The notes below the pieces were generated by a model that was not told where the DNA came from, did no database searches, and saw nothing but the letters and a program-made list of their open reading frames with translations. Shown in pieces: positions 37,246-48,485 of a stretch of DNA of 64,000 nucleotides. Numbering within the stretch: the first letter of the stretch is position 1; the number at the start of each line of letters is the position of its first letter. The stretch spans positions 1 through 64,000 of the forward strand of contig CAJNDS010002411.1 of assembly GCA_905221605.1 (NCBI GenBank). Direction: 5' to 3'. The translations under genes and the position numbers were made by a program. The stretch is from Symbiodinium natans (lineage: Eukaryota; Sar; Dinophyceae; Suessiales; Symbiodiniaceae).

Positions 37246-37689
37246 TCAAACGCTGAGTCCACACGATGGAGAACACATTGGCAAAACACTGAGAACACCT
37301 TGTGACGGCTTGTAACTGCTTGTGTCCTCCACCCAGATGCCGGCATACATTGCGAGGTCTTGAGGCCGAGCTTTCGGCAGCTGCATCACACTGAGGCTGC
37401 TCAGGCCTGCCTCGGCTCTGCTTTGTACACCCTGTTCTCCCAAATTGCTCTCCCAATTGCTCTCTACTCTCTGCATTCGCTCTCTCTGCACCCTGCGGCT
37501 CCAGCAGCCGCCAAAACGGTGGCTGACGGTCCGGGATAGACCTGTGCCGGGAGATTTTGGGAGATTCAAGCCTTTGCCTTCGCCAGCCTCCGTGACTGGG
37601 CGCACGCCATGACCATCTCTCACCAGAGCTTCGGCAACCGCAAGCTTGGATTCGGAAGAACAAATGAGGTACCTCTGGATCAGGCCCAT
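37246..37689 (-). CDS. Hypothetical reading frame, 147 codons
   Basis: Its N-terminal part (MGLIQRYLICSSESKLAVAE) has high third-position GC, as do the real exons in this window, and a later part (KARPQDLAMYAGIWVEDTSS) does too. The middle is Arg/Glu/Gln-rich. It may be two exons with a read-through intron, or chance. No family recognised. Confidence 0.28.
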   Translation of the reverse strand: MGLIQRYLICSSESKLAVAEALVRDGHGVRPVTEAGEGKGLNLPKSPGTGLSRTVSHRFGGCWSRRVQRERMQRVESNWESNLGEQGVQSRAEAGLSSLSVMQLPKARPQDLAMYAGIWVEDTSSYKPSQGVLSVLPMCSPSCGLSV

Positions 37690-37849
37690 TCCTGACTAAT
37701 TAGTTGCAATCTCTCTCGAACATCAAAAGTGTTGGATAATCCGAGCTTCTGACTAATAGGCCCCCCCAAACTTACAAAAGAAAAGGTCCCCCACCGCAAG
37801 ACAAACTAGATAGTGCCAGGTGGAAGAACTACTCGTCGTCGCCGCCGTG

Positions 37850-37946
37850 GTGGTAGTGATAGTGGTATAGTGGTATAGTGGTATAGTGGTATAGTCGTAT
37901 AGTGGTATAGTGGTATAGTGGTATAGTGGTATAGTGGTATAGTGGT

Positions 37947-38017
<71 letters not shown>

Positions 38018-38024
38018 TGTCGTT

Positions 38025-38114
<90 letters not shown>

Positions 38115-38317
38115 ATAGTAGTAGTAGTAGTAGTAGTAGTCGTCGTCGTCGTCGTCGTCGTCGTAATGGTAGTAGCAGCGGAAGTGGTAGTGGTAGTGGT
38201 AGTGGTATGTAGCGGTAGTAGGTTTTGTAGTTGTAGTTGTAGTAGTAGTAGTAGTAGTAGTAGTAGCAGTAGTAGCAGTAGTAGCAGTAGTAGCAGTAGT
38301 AGTAGTACTAGTAGTAC

Positions 38318-38403
<86 letters not shown>

Positions 38404-38432
38404 ATAGTAAGCAGTATTAGTAGTGGTGGTAG
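37850..38432. repeat. Compound microsatellite: GTGGTATA, then GTC, GTA and AGT/AGC tracts
   Basis: An 8-bp unit (37857-37945) passes into GTC repeats (37947-38025), GTA repeats (38025-38140), a second GTC block (38140-38162), a mixed zone and a second long GTA block (38235-38405) with AGC interruptions. Homopolymer peptides in all frames are artefacts. Confidence 0.97.
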
Positions 38433-40799
38433 CCTGGAGCTAAACTCCAAGCTCCAACTTCTGTATGCTGCAGGCCTCAGGCTCCAGCTCAATAGCCTGT
38501 GGCTTGCTATTACGCCCTGTCAGGGGTAGCTCAGGCTGGAATGATTTCGGGCCAAAAAAGTCTTTAAACGTGGGGGGGCGCTATGTCTCAGAAGCTCAGA
38601 TTAGGATCTTGAATTTTGAAGGGTCACAGAGCCGACGGGTCCGAAGTGGCTACCTCGACAACTTGAAGGTTGGAATTCGAAGCCAGTAGCTGCTTGCACC
38701 TGTGGACCCCAGGGGCTCGAACCATGCTGCAATAGAAACAGGACGGAACTGAGTCACTGAGAGTCCGCGCACATGGTTGACTTGGACCCTGCTCGGGTGA
38801 CCAAGGGCACGCAGAGCACAGACCTGCCCCATGCAAGTGCTGCCAAAGTATGACAGATCACCAACATCCTACTACAGCAGTGCTCAAAAAAGCTGTGAAG
38901 AACGCCAGAAACATGCAGCATGTGACGAATCGGAAACTCAGCGCGTGAAGCAGTGTACTGTCCCCATGCACAGCGGAAAGCTAGGCGAAGATCATGCTCT
39001 GGACGTTCCATGACGGTCCTGTGCTACAGTGTTACAAATTTTGTTTTGCAACCTCACAGGCCTCCGAGTTGGAAGCTCCTCAGCTGGATGCAGAAAAAGC
39101 GCGTTCCTTGAATTAGGCGGCCTTGAACGGTTTAAAGCCTCTTATCGCACATCGCTGACAGAACATGCCAGAACTGAGAGAACCCATGGCCAGTGATCTC
39201 AACACGACAGGGCAACATGCGGACAGCGAGAGCGGAGAGGAGGGAAGAGGGAGAGCACAAGAGAACGAGAAGACCGTTGGAGATAAGAAATGAGAAGAAT
39301 GAATGGGAGCAGAGGCAATTGAGCGAAAAAGAATAAAATAACATCACCGACTATGGGGTTCTAGGGCTGCTCCTGAGACTTGCAGCCAAGAAGGGTTGTG
39401 AGGAGTCGCCCAGAGGCGCAGCTGGCAATTGTGTCCACCCTCCCCGGCGTTCCAGGCGGTATTGCACAGCAGGTGGGTGTAAATGCTTGGGCCACTGGTC
39501 TCCAACTCGGCAACTTGAACAGCGCAAAAGCGTGACAATGCAAGCTGAGATCTTGAGGACTAGCGGCGTTCGTCATCCACGTTGGACCGCCGCTTCTGGC
39601 ACGTGAACATGCTTCTGAAGACAACACCCCAATGACCACGCGTGACAATTGCCTCCCGAAATCGTTCCTCGGAGCCAGATCTTGCCTGCAAACGCTCTGC
39701 AAACAGTTTCTTGGTGCCAGCGAACATGGACGAATAGAGACAAAGTGAATAGCCAGATCATGCGTTCGGCAACCTAGCCTCGTTGTCTGAGCTGACTGCA
39801 CCTGCAACGATGCCAAGTCCAGCTGCCGACAACAAACAAATGGTGCAGTTGTGCCGTCTGCAGGCATGTCCGACGAAGGCCTCGGCTATGAGAAGATTGA
39901 AATTGAATCCCGAAAGGAAGTCCCCAGCCAGCACAGGTACTCAAGCAGGCTCTCAAACCGGCTCTTTGAGGTTGCCGCCAGTTGCCATCTGATGGTGGCT
40001 CGAGAGTACAGCCCTGAAAGACCGCTGGCTCTCTGAGTAGCACTCAGCACCACGCGGCACGATGTCACGTGAATGTTACTGAGGCGTCGATTCACAACAA
40101 GCCTAGATCAGATTATGTGTCGTACAGAATACAAACAAATGCGGCAGAATCGGCATACAACTTGCTTTCAAACAGCGGTTCTGGCTGTTGTGTCGGCCAT
40201 TGCCAGTGGGGTGCGACAGACTCACAGACACTGCCAAGTGGGCCATGATTGCAAGCCCAGTCTCTAACTATAGCCTTGGTTACTTAGTTACAGAAAAGCT
40301 GCAGCACAAACACGAGATCCTGAAGCCGAGGACCCACTGACAGGCCCCCTTCTTTGCCTCTGGTGTCTCCTTGATCTCAGCAACTCCTGAGGCATGGCAG
40401 CGCAAGGCCTCGAGCGGGCACAACATGGCTGCGCCGCTTTGGTCTGACTGCTTTTCACAGGGCAAAGGACATGAACTGTGTTGTGGCAATGCTTCCCAGG
40501 CTGCAGTAAACAAGGCCGGAAGGTGCCGCTGATGCTGCTGATGCTCCCCCCCGGAATGCCCAAGGAGAAACGAAGCCTCGATGATGCGCACCCATGCGCC
40601 CGGCGCAACGACGTGCCGAGAGGGTTGTCATTCGCAGACAACAACGCGAACGTCACCCGCCCGCCAGCACAACGACACGCCAGGTCCAGCGAGAGGGGTT
40701 GTCTGAGTGACAGAGTGGCAGAAAGCCATTGAAAGCCCACAGTTCTGGTTTTGTTGTCGGTGTTGTCGCTCTATTTCTTCCATTTACTTTGATTGTTCA
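38433..40799. other. Ambiguous region; possible exons on either strand
   Basis: Two places have strong codon bias but conflicting strands. Around 39370-39520 a minus frame reads VQVAELETSGPSIYTHLL. Around 39870-40035 both strands are open with bias (plus EGLGYEKIEIES; minus ESLLEYLCWLGTSF). I could not join any of these into a gene. Confidence 0.3.
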
Positions 40800-40905
40800 T
40801 GTTGTTGTTCTTCTTCTTCCTCCTCCTCCTCCTCCTTCTTCGGCTTCTTCAGCCTCTTCTTCTTCTTCTGCTTCTTCTTCTTCTTCTTCTTCTTGGGCAC
40901 TCCCG
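40800..40905. repeat. (TTC)/(TCC) trinucleotide tract
   Basis: A run of TTC and TCC units. On the minus strand it reads as Lys-rich then Glu-rich, or Glu-rich then Gly-rich, depending on frame. Coding use cannot be excluded, but nothing flanking supports it. Confidence 0.8.
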
Positions 40906-41764
40906 AAAGCGTGGTGAGGGCTTTTCCGCGGAGATGGTCTTCGAAAATATTCTTCGCTATCGTTGATGCATGGATGGATGATGCATGGATGGACGGCGTG
41001 ATGGATTTCGTGACTATGTACCTATAAATTAGCGAGGTGCAATCGTCTGAGGGCCTGTCTTTCTCTCTCCGTCGTCTCGCGCATGCTCTTCTCTCCCTCT
41101 CTCCCTCCATCCTGCTTCTGAAGGGAATGTGTCCCCCCAAATAATCTGCAACATCCACCACCTTTGTACTCAAGCATCCATGCTGAGTCATGCTGTGTTG
41201 AGAAACTCTACCACTCTATTACGACATCTCAGGAGCTCGCTGCACCAAGGCTGCGCTGGATCTCTCGAGACCTGCCCCCATTCAACTCAAGTCAGAGCAC
41301 CTTTTCCAGCCCGCTCCAAAGATTGTAAAAGCCATGCAATGACATGTGAAGCAAAAGCTTCAAGTTCTGACAGACAGCTGCAAGCGTCTTGAGCCGCAGC
41401 TAAACTCCAAGCGTCGAGTTGCTGCAAGCATTGACATCCCTCTCACTAGCGAAGAGCAGAGCCCTCAAAGCTCCCAGGAGGACTTCTGCCGTCAGGAATC
41501 AGAACATGCAACAGAACATGAAAAGAACGTAAGAAAGAACATGGAAGGCCTACAGGATCCTGCATGTGGGCTATGCCGGCTATGCCTTCAACTTGGATAT
41601 TCACTGGTCAACGCTTCGTAGTCACGTTTCTAATGCGGCAAGCCTGTCAGCCACATGTCAGCATCACATGACAACGAAGCCCTGAAACCCCTGCCTGAGA
41701 GCTCTTAGATGCTCAAACTTGAAGCACAGTAGCCGCGGCCTGTCATCAGTCACTGCAGTCACTA

Positions 41765-41896
41765 CCGACTTTCACAGATTGATTCGTCTGGACCAGACCA
41801 AGCCCTCGGCTCCAGATGGGAATTCCGGCTGCGGCTGCGGCTGCGGCTCCGGCTGCGTCGCTTGTTACTTTCAGAATCGGAAGACGAGGACCGCAT
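41765..41896 (-). CDS. Candidate first exon of an SR-rich protein
   Basis: An ATG at 41896 opens MRSSSSDSESNKRR followed by four Arg-Ser dipeptides (RSRSRSRSR), then NSHLEPRAWSGPDES and a stop. Acidic-serine followed by RS dipeptides is typical of splicing-related SR proteins. It lies 650 bp downstream of the methyltransferase stop codon on the same strand, so it could start the next gene of the array. No RNA-binding domain exon was found between here and 40.9 kb. Confidence 0.38.
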
Positions 41897-42547
41897 GACC
41901 ATAGCGGCATTTTCTGTTGCGTTACACCTACGCAGCTGAGAAGCACATGACGTCTCAAAGCATGTGATCAAATCATTACCTATTCGTGCATAGTCTCGGG
42001 TCCGTTCGCATTTGGGGGTCAGCGCAGGAAGACACAAGAGATCTCGGGCAATGAGTAGCACAGGACTAGCGAACCTGTAGAATCTGTAGAACTCATTGTC
42101 TTGAGCTTGGGAATGGCTGGGATCAGCCCAACAACAGTAGACATTTGAATTACGCAATATTACACACAGTGCTCTCCTTTTCACTCAAGGGTGTGCAGGA
42201 GGGCAAACATGGGGGGCAAACCTTCTTTTTCCCAGCAAAACAGATCCAAACCGCTGGCGGTTGCCTGCGGGCTTGGAGCAATCGAGCGTTCTGGCGTTTC
42301 TGCAGAGCGTGGGCCGTGAACGGTCGTGAGTCGTGAAGCAGTCGTCAAGGACGTGGAGACTGAGGACTGTGGGAGCTCGGCACAGCATGTTCCAACCCAG
42401 CTCTGGTGCCCCTCCAATCCCAGCTTACTGTCATCTGAAATTGCAGAGCGGCACGCACTGCAGCGGGACCCGCAGTCTCGTCGCGAATCGCGGCAAGCAG
42501 ATTGATGCAACAGGCGAGCTCGGCAGAAGGACGGAGGTCAGTCGCGG

Positions 42548-44449
42548 TCAGTCTGTGTAATCGAAGTCATACTTCGCGGATTTGAGCCCCTTAGGCCTGC
42601 AGTCCAATGGACCGCCTGACTCGTTGAAGAGTTCTCTGACCCCTTTCTCAAGTTGAAGGAGAAAGGCCGGATCTGAAGAAGCATAAATGGCATCAGGTAG
42701 TGGAGGCTCGGCGGCGAGGATGCATCTGTCCTGAAGAGTGCATTCTCGCGGGGCAAACCGTACCTCACCAGAGGTGCCGAATTCCGCTGACAAGCGCTTC
42801 AGCCGCAAGGACTGCAAGTGGTCTTCGAACAGCTCTGCCCAAGACACCTGAGCTGCAGATAGCTGCAGATAGCTGCAAATAGCTGCACGTGCAGTACATC
42901 TTCAACAGTCTTGCAGCATGCCTTGAGCAGCTGTGAGCATGTCTTGACTCGGGTAGTGCATGAGTTGCCGTGCCTGCGTCCTTGCAACTCTGACTAGTTT
43001 GCTTCTCAAGTGCATGAAGTGCATGAATGCGAGATCAGCTTCTCATTCCAGATTCTCTCTTTTTTCAGGGTTCGCCCATGTTCGCCACCCACCCCCCCCC
43101 CCCCCCACACCCCCCGCCACAAACAAGGGGGAGAGGGGGTGGACTCCGGGTGGACTCCGGGTGGACTCCGGGTGGACTCCGGGTGGACTCCGGGTGGACT
43201 CTGGGTGGACCCCCGCAGTGGGCTGTTGACGGGGGAGAAGCAAAAGGGGATAGCTTGGATCCCCTTTAATAACCCCCTGAGGCCGCTAGGCGTGTCTTGT
43301 GAGTACCTCACTCTTACCGACAGCACTCTCATAAAGCACTCTTCTCTGTTCATGTGACACAGATCGCTGTTGTGAACTCTAAACCCAAGACACCTGCTCA
43401 CTGGTGATGGCATTTCCCAGGCTGCCTGAGGTACTTCGCCAAGCGCTGCACTTGCTCATCACCTCAACTGCTCTGACTAAAGCATCAGTTTTCGAAGGTA
43501 GCCCGGCTGGATCCACAGCGGCATTCGCGGTGCAGAACTCCTCCACCCTTGACTCCCTGAAGTCGTCCAGGCTTAGCTTGTTCGTGCAGCAACATGCAAT
43601 CACAACACCCAGAAGCTGCGGCAGATCTGAGGGCTGCGTGTGCTGCGTCTCTTGTGGCTCTGCCCGAAGTGATGGAAGTGACGGAATTGAGGCCCGTGAG
43701 GACTTCCGGAGCTTGACAGCACAGTCGATCGATCGATCAACACCGATGCCACAGGGGTGCTTGGCCAGCAGCACAAATCTCTTTAAGTTGTGACGGGATG
43801 CGAGACTTTGCAAAGTGGCGATGTCAAAGTCTTCGATGTCCTTTTCGATGCGGATCACTTTGCGCTTCAAGGCTTCTGGCAGTTGCTCTTCTGCCCGCAG
43901 CTCCTTCCTGGGAGACTCGCGCTCGACACAGATCACGGTCAACCCAAGCAGTGCTGCGATCAGAACCGCACAGTTGGCATTGCCGGCTCCAATGTCAAGC
44001 ACTCCACAGTTGCTCATCCCTTCCCCACGAAACAGGCTCCACACCTTGTGAAGGAGCGAATATTCCTGCGGCAAGAACTTGGCATTGTAGCGCGGCGGCC
44101 GCAGGAGGCAGGAACCCAACACCCGTAGCCCATCATGGGTCGCACTGTACCCATTCCGTCCTTCCTCTAAGCCCTTCGAGTGGTCTTCCTTGTGGTCTGT
44201 GCATGGCCCATGCACCAAGGGCAGGCTCGCGTAAGTGGAGCATCGCTCCCCGAAGGTAGTTTCGAGCAAGACCTCCAAAACCTTCCTTTGATCATGGGAT
44301 GGACCTTCATTGGTTTCTCTTTCTGGCTCGCGTCCCAGATGCTCCGCCAAATGGTCATGCAGGATGGCAAGGGCAGAAGCCAAGGCGTCAACCTGAGACG
44401 AAGCAGCGAAGCATCGACGTGGAGGCTCAATGAGGCACACAATGCACAC
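42548..44449 (-). CDS. SAM-dependent methyltransferase, TRM13/METTL25-like, two exons visible
   Basis: Predicted to methylate RNA or protein with S-adenosylmethionine; the substrate is inference. Exon 1 (44449-43394) carries PPRYNAKFLPQEYSLLHKVW, motif I VLDIGAGNANC, an acidic residue after strand 2 (VICVERES), KHPCG and a VVIACCCTNKL block. The K-H-x-C-G and CC elements resemble the TRM13 tRNA 2'-O-methyltransferase and METTL25 families. Exon 2 (42847-42548) continues in phase with VSWAELFEDHLQSLRLKRLS, ECTLQDRCILAA and LKSAKYDFDYTD, then stop. The intron between them is bounded by a perfect direct repeat. The first 60 residues from the 44449 ATG look unconserved, and Lys/Gln-rich candidate exons at 44.5-44.65 kb (for example MSKRQQKKQ) may be the real 5' part. 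TRM13's N-terminal zinc fingers were not seen. Confidence 0.78.
42848..43393 (-). other. Introner-like intron flanked by 13-nt direct repeats
   Basis: On the minus strand CAGGTGTCTTGGG occurs at 43396-43384, across the donor, and again at 42850-42838, across the acceptor. Excising one copy plus the interior restores the frame (SEQ then VSWAELF). The interior holds a C run, a 12-bp tandem repeat and, near the acceptor, a small direct repeat of 'agctgcagat' type. Confidence 0.7.
43137..43212 (+). repeat. 12-bp tandem repeat, unit GTGGACTCCGGG, about six copies
   Basis: Near-perfect units inside the methyltransferase intron, next to a C run at 43087-43107. The unit is 12 bp, so all frames stay open and produce periodic peptides such as PESTRSPPGVH; these are not coding. 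Confidence 0.93.
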
Positions 44450-44569
44450 CGGAAATGCAGTGCCGAGCCTGTTTCTGAGACTTTTTCTGGCCTTTCCGCT
44501 CTAGGCGTGCATCCCGCAACACCTCCAAACACATGGGCTCCATGCCGAGAAGCAATGCAACATCATTGA

Positions 44570-46438
44570 ATAGTTGACCTCAGCTTGCCTGCTTCTTCTG
44601 CTGCCGCTTGGACATCTGTTGCGTTGGCACGGAGGGCCTGATACCATTCAGGCTTCGTCAGACTGTCGCGACAGCAGAGTCTACAAAGAGATTTCGGCTC
44701 ATGCAATGCAAAGAGCACGACCACAACCACTTTCACAAGCTAACGTATCAGTTTGGTGCAGCCATTGTCGGTTGACAAGCTACTGAGGAATCCAGAAGTT
44801 GCCGACTCACGCTACAAGAGTGCTCCTGATGCTCTGTGTGCGCGATTGGTGGGTCTTGTGGTGAAGGATTGTGCTTTCCGTCGTTGTCGAGGATACGCAA
44901 ACGCCGCATGTCTCCAACACGGATGATTATGTGAGATTCGCTTGTCATCGCTTGTCCGTTCTCACCTCAAACTGTAAGCCTGTAAGCTCCTCACATCGCC
45001 GCCTCCCCCTCGAGACTCGCCGCCTGGAGGTGCGCTCAGGGTGCTTCCAGATCTAGGGGCCTAGCATTCTCCTCCAAATGAGTTCGGCCATAGCAACATC
45101 TCACAACGAGCAACAGGAGTCTTAGGCAAGGCTTTTTCCCACACCAGCACGACAAGTCCTGCACCATGCAATCCAAACAAAAAGTTAGTGCGCGCTGGCA
45201 CGCTCTTCGAAGAACATGTAAGCTCTTCAAGCTAGACTCAGTCTTTGTCACCAAGGCATCCAGGATCGGAGCAAACAGGTGCTAAGTTCGAGCTACAGGA
45301 ACCTCAGCAACCCCTATCCGAGCTCCGCCACCGCCTCGCCACCCTCACCCCAGAAGTAGTACACCTGCTTTCGACAGCTTGAGTATACCTTCCTGTATAC
45401 TGGGCCTACTGCTTGCTGCTGGAAGGCTCACCATACGCAGCAGTTAACTGGGTAATGCTGGGCAGCCTCATCGTTGTTTCGTATGCCTGCATCATGAAGC
45501 GTCTGGCGTCCTGCAGCTCCCTCAAGCACAACATCACAACTGCACCACTCGGATGTTTGTCCGGTGTCCTGGAAGTGGCTGGCCATTGTGGAGAAGCACA
45601 ATTCCGCCTTGATGCTCTTCATCTCGGAGCATGTTTAGCCTTGCGTGGAATGCAGTATAATTTAAGTGAACTGTCAGTGAACTCTCAGTGAACGCAGTGG
45701 CCGCGTCAAGGAAACGATGGGAGCTGGACTCTCGGCACAGCTGGCGAGCAACCTTTCACAGGCAACAGGATGCCCCGCACTGAGTGCTTGAAATGTTTGG
45801 TCATGCATCCAGCAACGAGTGAGTACGTGATCAACGACATGAAGATCACGGATGTGGTGATCTTGGACTGACTGCATCGTACGGCGAAAATGGAGCCAAC
45901 ACTTACGCACATGGGGCAGAGGCTCTCATGTCGCCACTTAGCATACTGTTTTCCGCATCACTGGTCCAACAAAATTCCAAATCTCTCGGTGCCTTTCACG
46001 CGAAACCCACGGTACACTGCGTGAACCCCTAAAATCCTACAAGGCGATGGTGAGTGGCAAGCCCTAAACTCCAAAGAAAGCGGTGGCGAGTGGCAAACAT
46101 GGAGCGTCAGGAGAGGAATTAGCCGCTTCCCGCTTCAGTCAACAAAACCACACTTGAATGCAGCCTCCATCACCGTCAAGTTGCTGGCAGTGACTAGCTC
46201 CTTTGCCACGCATCGTATGGCTGACACCGCCTTCATGACCAGAGACGCGGCTGTCCAGTGGTGTCCTTGCCACCGCCTCCTCCAATTTCTAAGCAGCGTA
46301 GAACGCACCGGTTGTTCCTGCGTGCTTCCTCCTGAGGCATTGGGGTCAAACCAAGAAGAACCAAATGCATTTTTCCTTCATTGTGAAAAAGCATTCTGCA
46401 AAAGCATTCGGCCAATGTCTACCCCATGTCTACCCCAC
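44570..46438. other. Region between the methyltransferase and coiled-coil exons
   Basis: Candidate small minus-strand exons: near 44640-44590 (MSKRQQKKQ, followed by GC-type donor DNA) and near 44540-44480 (VLRDARLERKGQKKSQKQ). At 45.4-45.7 kb both strands have open frames (plus NWVMLGSLIVVSYACIM; minus DVVLEGAAGRQTLHDAG) and I cannot choose between them. Confidence 0.35.
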
Positions 46439-46795
46439 CTGTCGCCGAAGCTCAGCCTCGGCCTCACAGACACAATCTCACACTCTTGAGAAGTTGTGCT
46501 CAGCCATAAGTTGCAGCATGGGGTACGGCGCCAAAGCTGAGCTTCACACATCAGCCTTTCTTTTGGCGGCCATCTTCTGTTCCTCTTCCATCTTTTGCCG
46601 CCTCTCTTCCTGCAAAGGCACTTGTCACTAGTACTGATACCAACTGCCCTGCGCCGGCGCCTCTTCCTTCCTCTTTATGGCTTCCTGCACATGATGCCGA
46701 ACCAGTGGTGCTTTGTGATGTGCTACACGCGTACACAGCTTCTGGCCGACCTCTTCAAGGCGTCGACGTTCTTCCGCTTCTGCCGCCTCTGCCGC
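46439..46795 (-). CDS. Coiled-coil (Ala/Glu/Lys/Arg-rich) protein, four exons; partial
   Basis: Exons (minus): 46795-about 46735 (AAEAAEAEERRRLEEVGQKL), 46684-about 46646 (EAIKRKEEAPAQ), 46609-46556 (EERRQKMEEEQKMAAKRK) and 46462-46439 (AEAELRRQ). The last two are bounded by CAG or GAG acceptors and GC or GT donors and join in phase. The composition predicts one continuous charged helix. The ends of the gene are unknown: a frame at 46.9 kb (LIRAGVEIGAQRARREAG) could lie upstream and LEIGGGGGKDTTGQ near 46.28 kb downstream. It could be the N-terminal part of the methyltransferase gene, as strand and order allow, but no continuous frame proves it. Confidence 0.55.
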
Positions 46796-47743
46796 CTTGC
46801 ACACTGCAGCTTGAGCCAGTGTCCGTGATCATGGTGGGCAAGAGTTGGTCCCCCGCCTCTCTGCGAGCCCGTTGCGCACCGATTTCGACACCAGCTCGAA
46901 TCAAGAACCTAGACTAACTGCATTGGCTTGTATCAACTTGTATCATGTGGACTCCTTTCCAGGTGCCCAGCAGCAGTTCCACCTTGGCACCAGCTCGCCT
47001 AGCAGCAGGTCCAGGCTCAGGGATTCCATTCTCCTGGCAGAGGGGATTTTGGGGTTCCAATGCAACCTCACAGCTCTCGAGGTGATGTACTGTCAGCTAC
47101 CTTCTATTCCCTAAGTCTGATTGAGGGACAACTCCGGAATCGGAGCTGAGAAATTAGACTTCGTCGAGTCATGACTCTTGCAATCCGGGTTTTGGCCCGA
47201 AACCCTGGCTGTTCAGAGACGTGGACCAACCAAAAGAGCTCTTAAACCTGTTAAACCATTGGAGGAAGGCCAGGTGCCCATCTAAAGATATGGTTTCTCG
47301 TCACTATCAAGACAGATGGAGACATTGACCATCACCATTCCCGGAGAGGGAAACAATGGGAAACAGCCCCTCTTTCCGCCCCTCTTTCTGCCTTCCCACA
47401 GGCCCACAGGCGTATCGGGGAAGCAGAGGGATGCACAGAGAGACTGTGCGAAAAGGAACAAAAAAAATGATTTCAGTCCTTGATGGTTTTCTTCTCATCC
47501 ATCTCCTCACCCTCGTATGCGAACGTGATCGTGTCCTGCTCGAACGGCTGCACGGTACGATGATTCTTGGCCCGAACAGCTGGACAGGGAGGTAGTGGAA
47601 AGTCACACGGAGAGGCATGCCTCCGAGATACTGAGCTTCTGCGTCATGGCAGCCTTAACTGAGCATCTGCAGTATTAGAGGACGTTCTAGGACGTTCTAA
47701 GACGTTCTATACGACGCTGTTGAACTCAGGGATTCAACACGCG

Positions 47744-48485
47744 TCACGCAGCTGGGAATCCAGCCTTCAAATCGGACAGCGGTGCTGACTTGGCCTGAAG
47801 CGAAACAACAGAATGCCCCAGCACCAGTGGAGAGCAGCGATCGAGAACTGCTTGTGCTTTTGCTGTCGTGTCTAAGACGAGAGCCATCTTGACAACATAG
47901 CCACCTTCCATGACCACAACGTATCGGGCAGACTCCGGCTATTGGAAGAAATCTAGGTTGCATCTAGATGCCCTTCTGATGCTTTGGCATAAAAACTGCA
48001 CTTGAATTCGGCTGGAGCCTGCCGGGATGTCCTGGCAGATTGTGTGAACTGGAGAGAACATCAGACCGTTCAGGTTCTGCAGATGGAAAGCATGCTTTCC
48101 TGTGCCCCCTGTTCCGCATTAAGAAAATGAGCGTGTGATGAGCGAAGGCATGCTATCATACCAAAATTATCAGAATCACGTCTGGCATCTGCTGCTGCAT
48201 CTCCGAAAGTGCCCCAAAGGGGCATTGGGAGCTTAACTAAAATTATATGCAATAGAAGGTGAAGTCCTCACCGTACGTGGTTCGCACAGGCCTGCCCGCT
48301 GGACACATACTGATATCAGTTCGATTGCACAAGCCGAAGAAAAGGCATGCAGTGCTCCGTGTTTGCAGAAGCTGCCGTTCTAAACAATGCACGCCGCAAT
48401 AAGTCAGCAGAGGCCTGATCTGCACGGCGTTGTGCGGATCGCCACCAATCTGAGGCAGTTCCTCTGTAGGCTCGGGCTCCGCCAT
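47744..48485 (-). CDS. Small unrecognised protein, three exons visible
   Basis: No family recognised. Exon 1 starts at the ATG at 48485 (MAEPEPTEELPQIGGDPHNA) and ends near 48430. The internal exon 48076-48002 has a CAG acceptor and GT donor and reads NLNGLMFSPVHTICQDIPAG then SSRIQ. The last exon 47938-47744 reads PESARYVVVMEGGYVVKMAL, then VLDTTAKAQAVLDRC, and ends DLKAGFPAA before TGA. The second and third join in phase 0. Codon bias is strong in all three. The RYVVVMEGGYVVKMALVL segment looks like two beta strands of a compact domain. There is no signal peptide and no clear membrane segment. The total visible is about 110 residues; an exon may be missing between 48.43 and 48.08 kb. Confidence 0.7.

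Noticed and set aside
37806-38492. 228-codon minus frame rich in Thr, Tyr and Asp
   Set aside because: Produced entirely by the compound trinucleotide repeat; no flanking coding sequence.
43006-43413. Periodic PESTRSPPGVH peptides
   Set aside because: They come from the 12-bp repeat inside the methyltransferase intron.
42548-44449. Firm assignment to TRM13
   Set aside because: KHPCG and the CC block fit, but METTL25-type methyltransferases share similar elements and the CHHC zinc fingers typical of TRM13 were not found.
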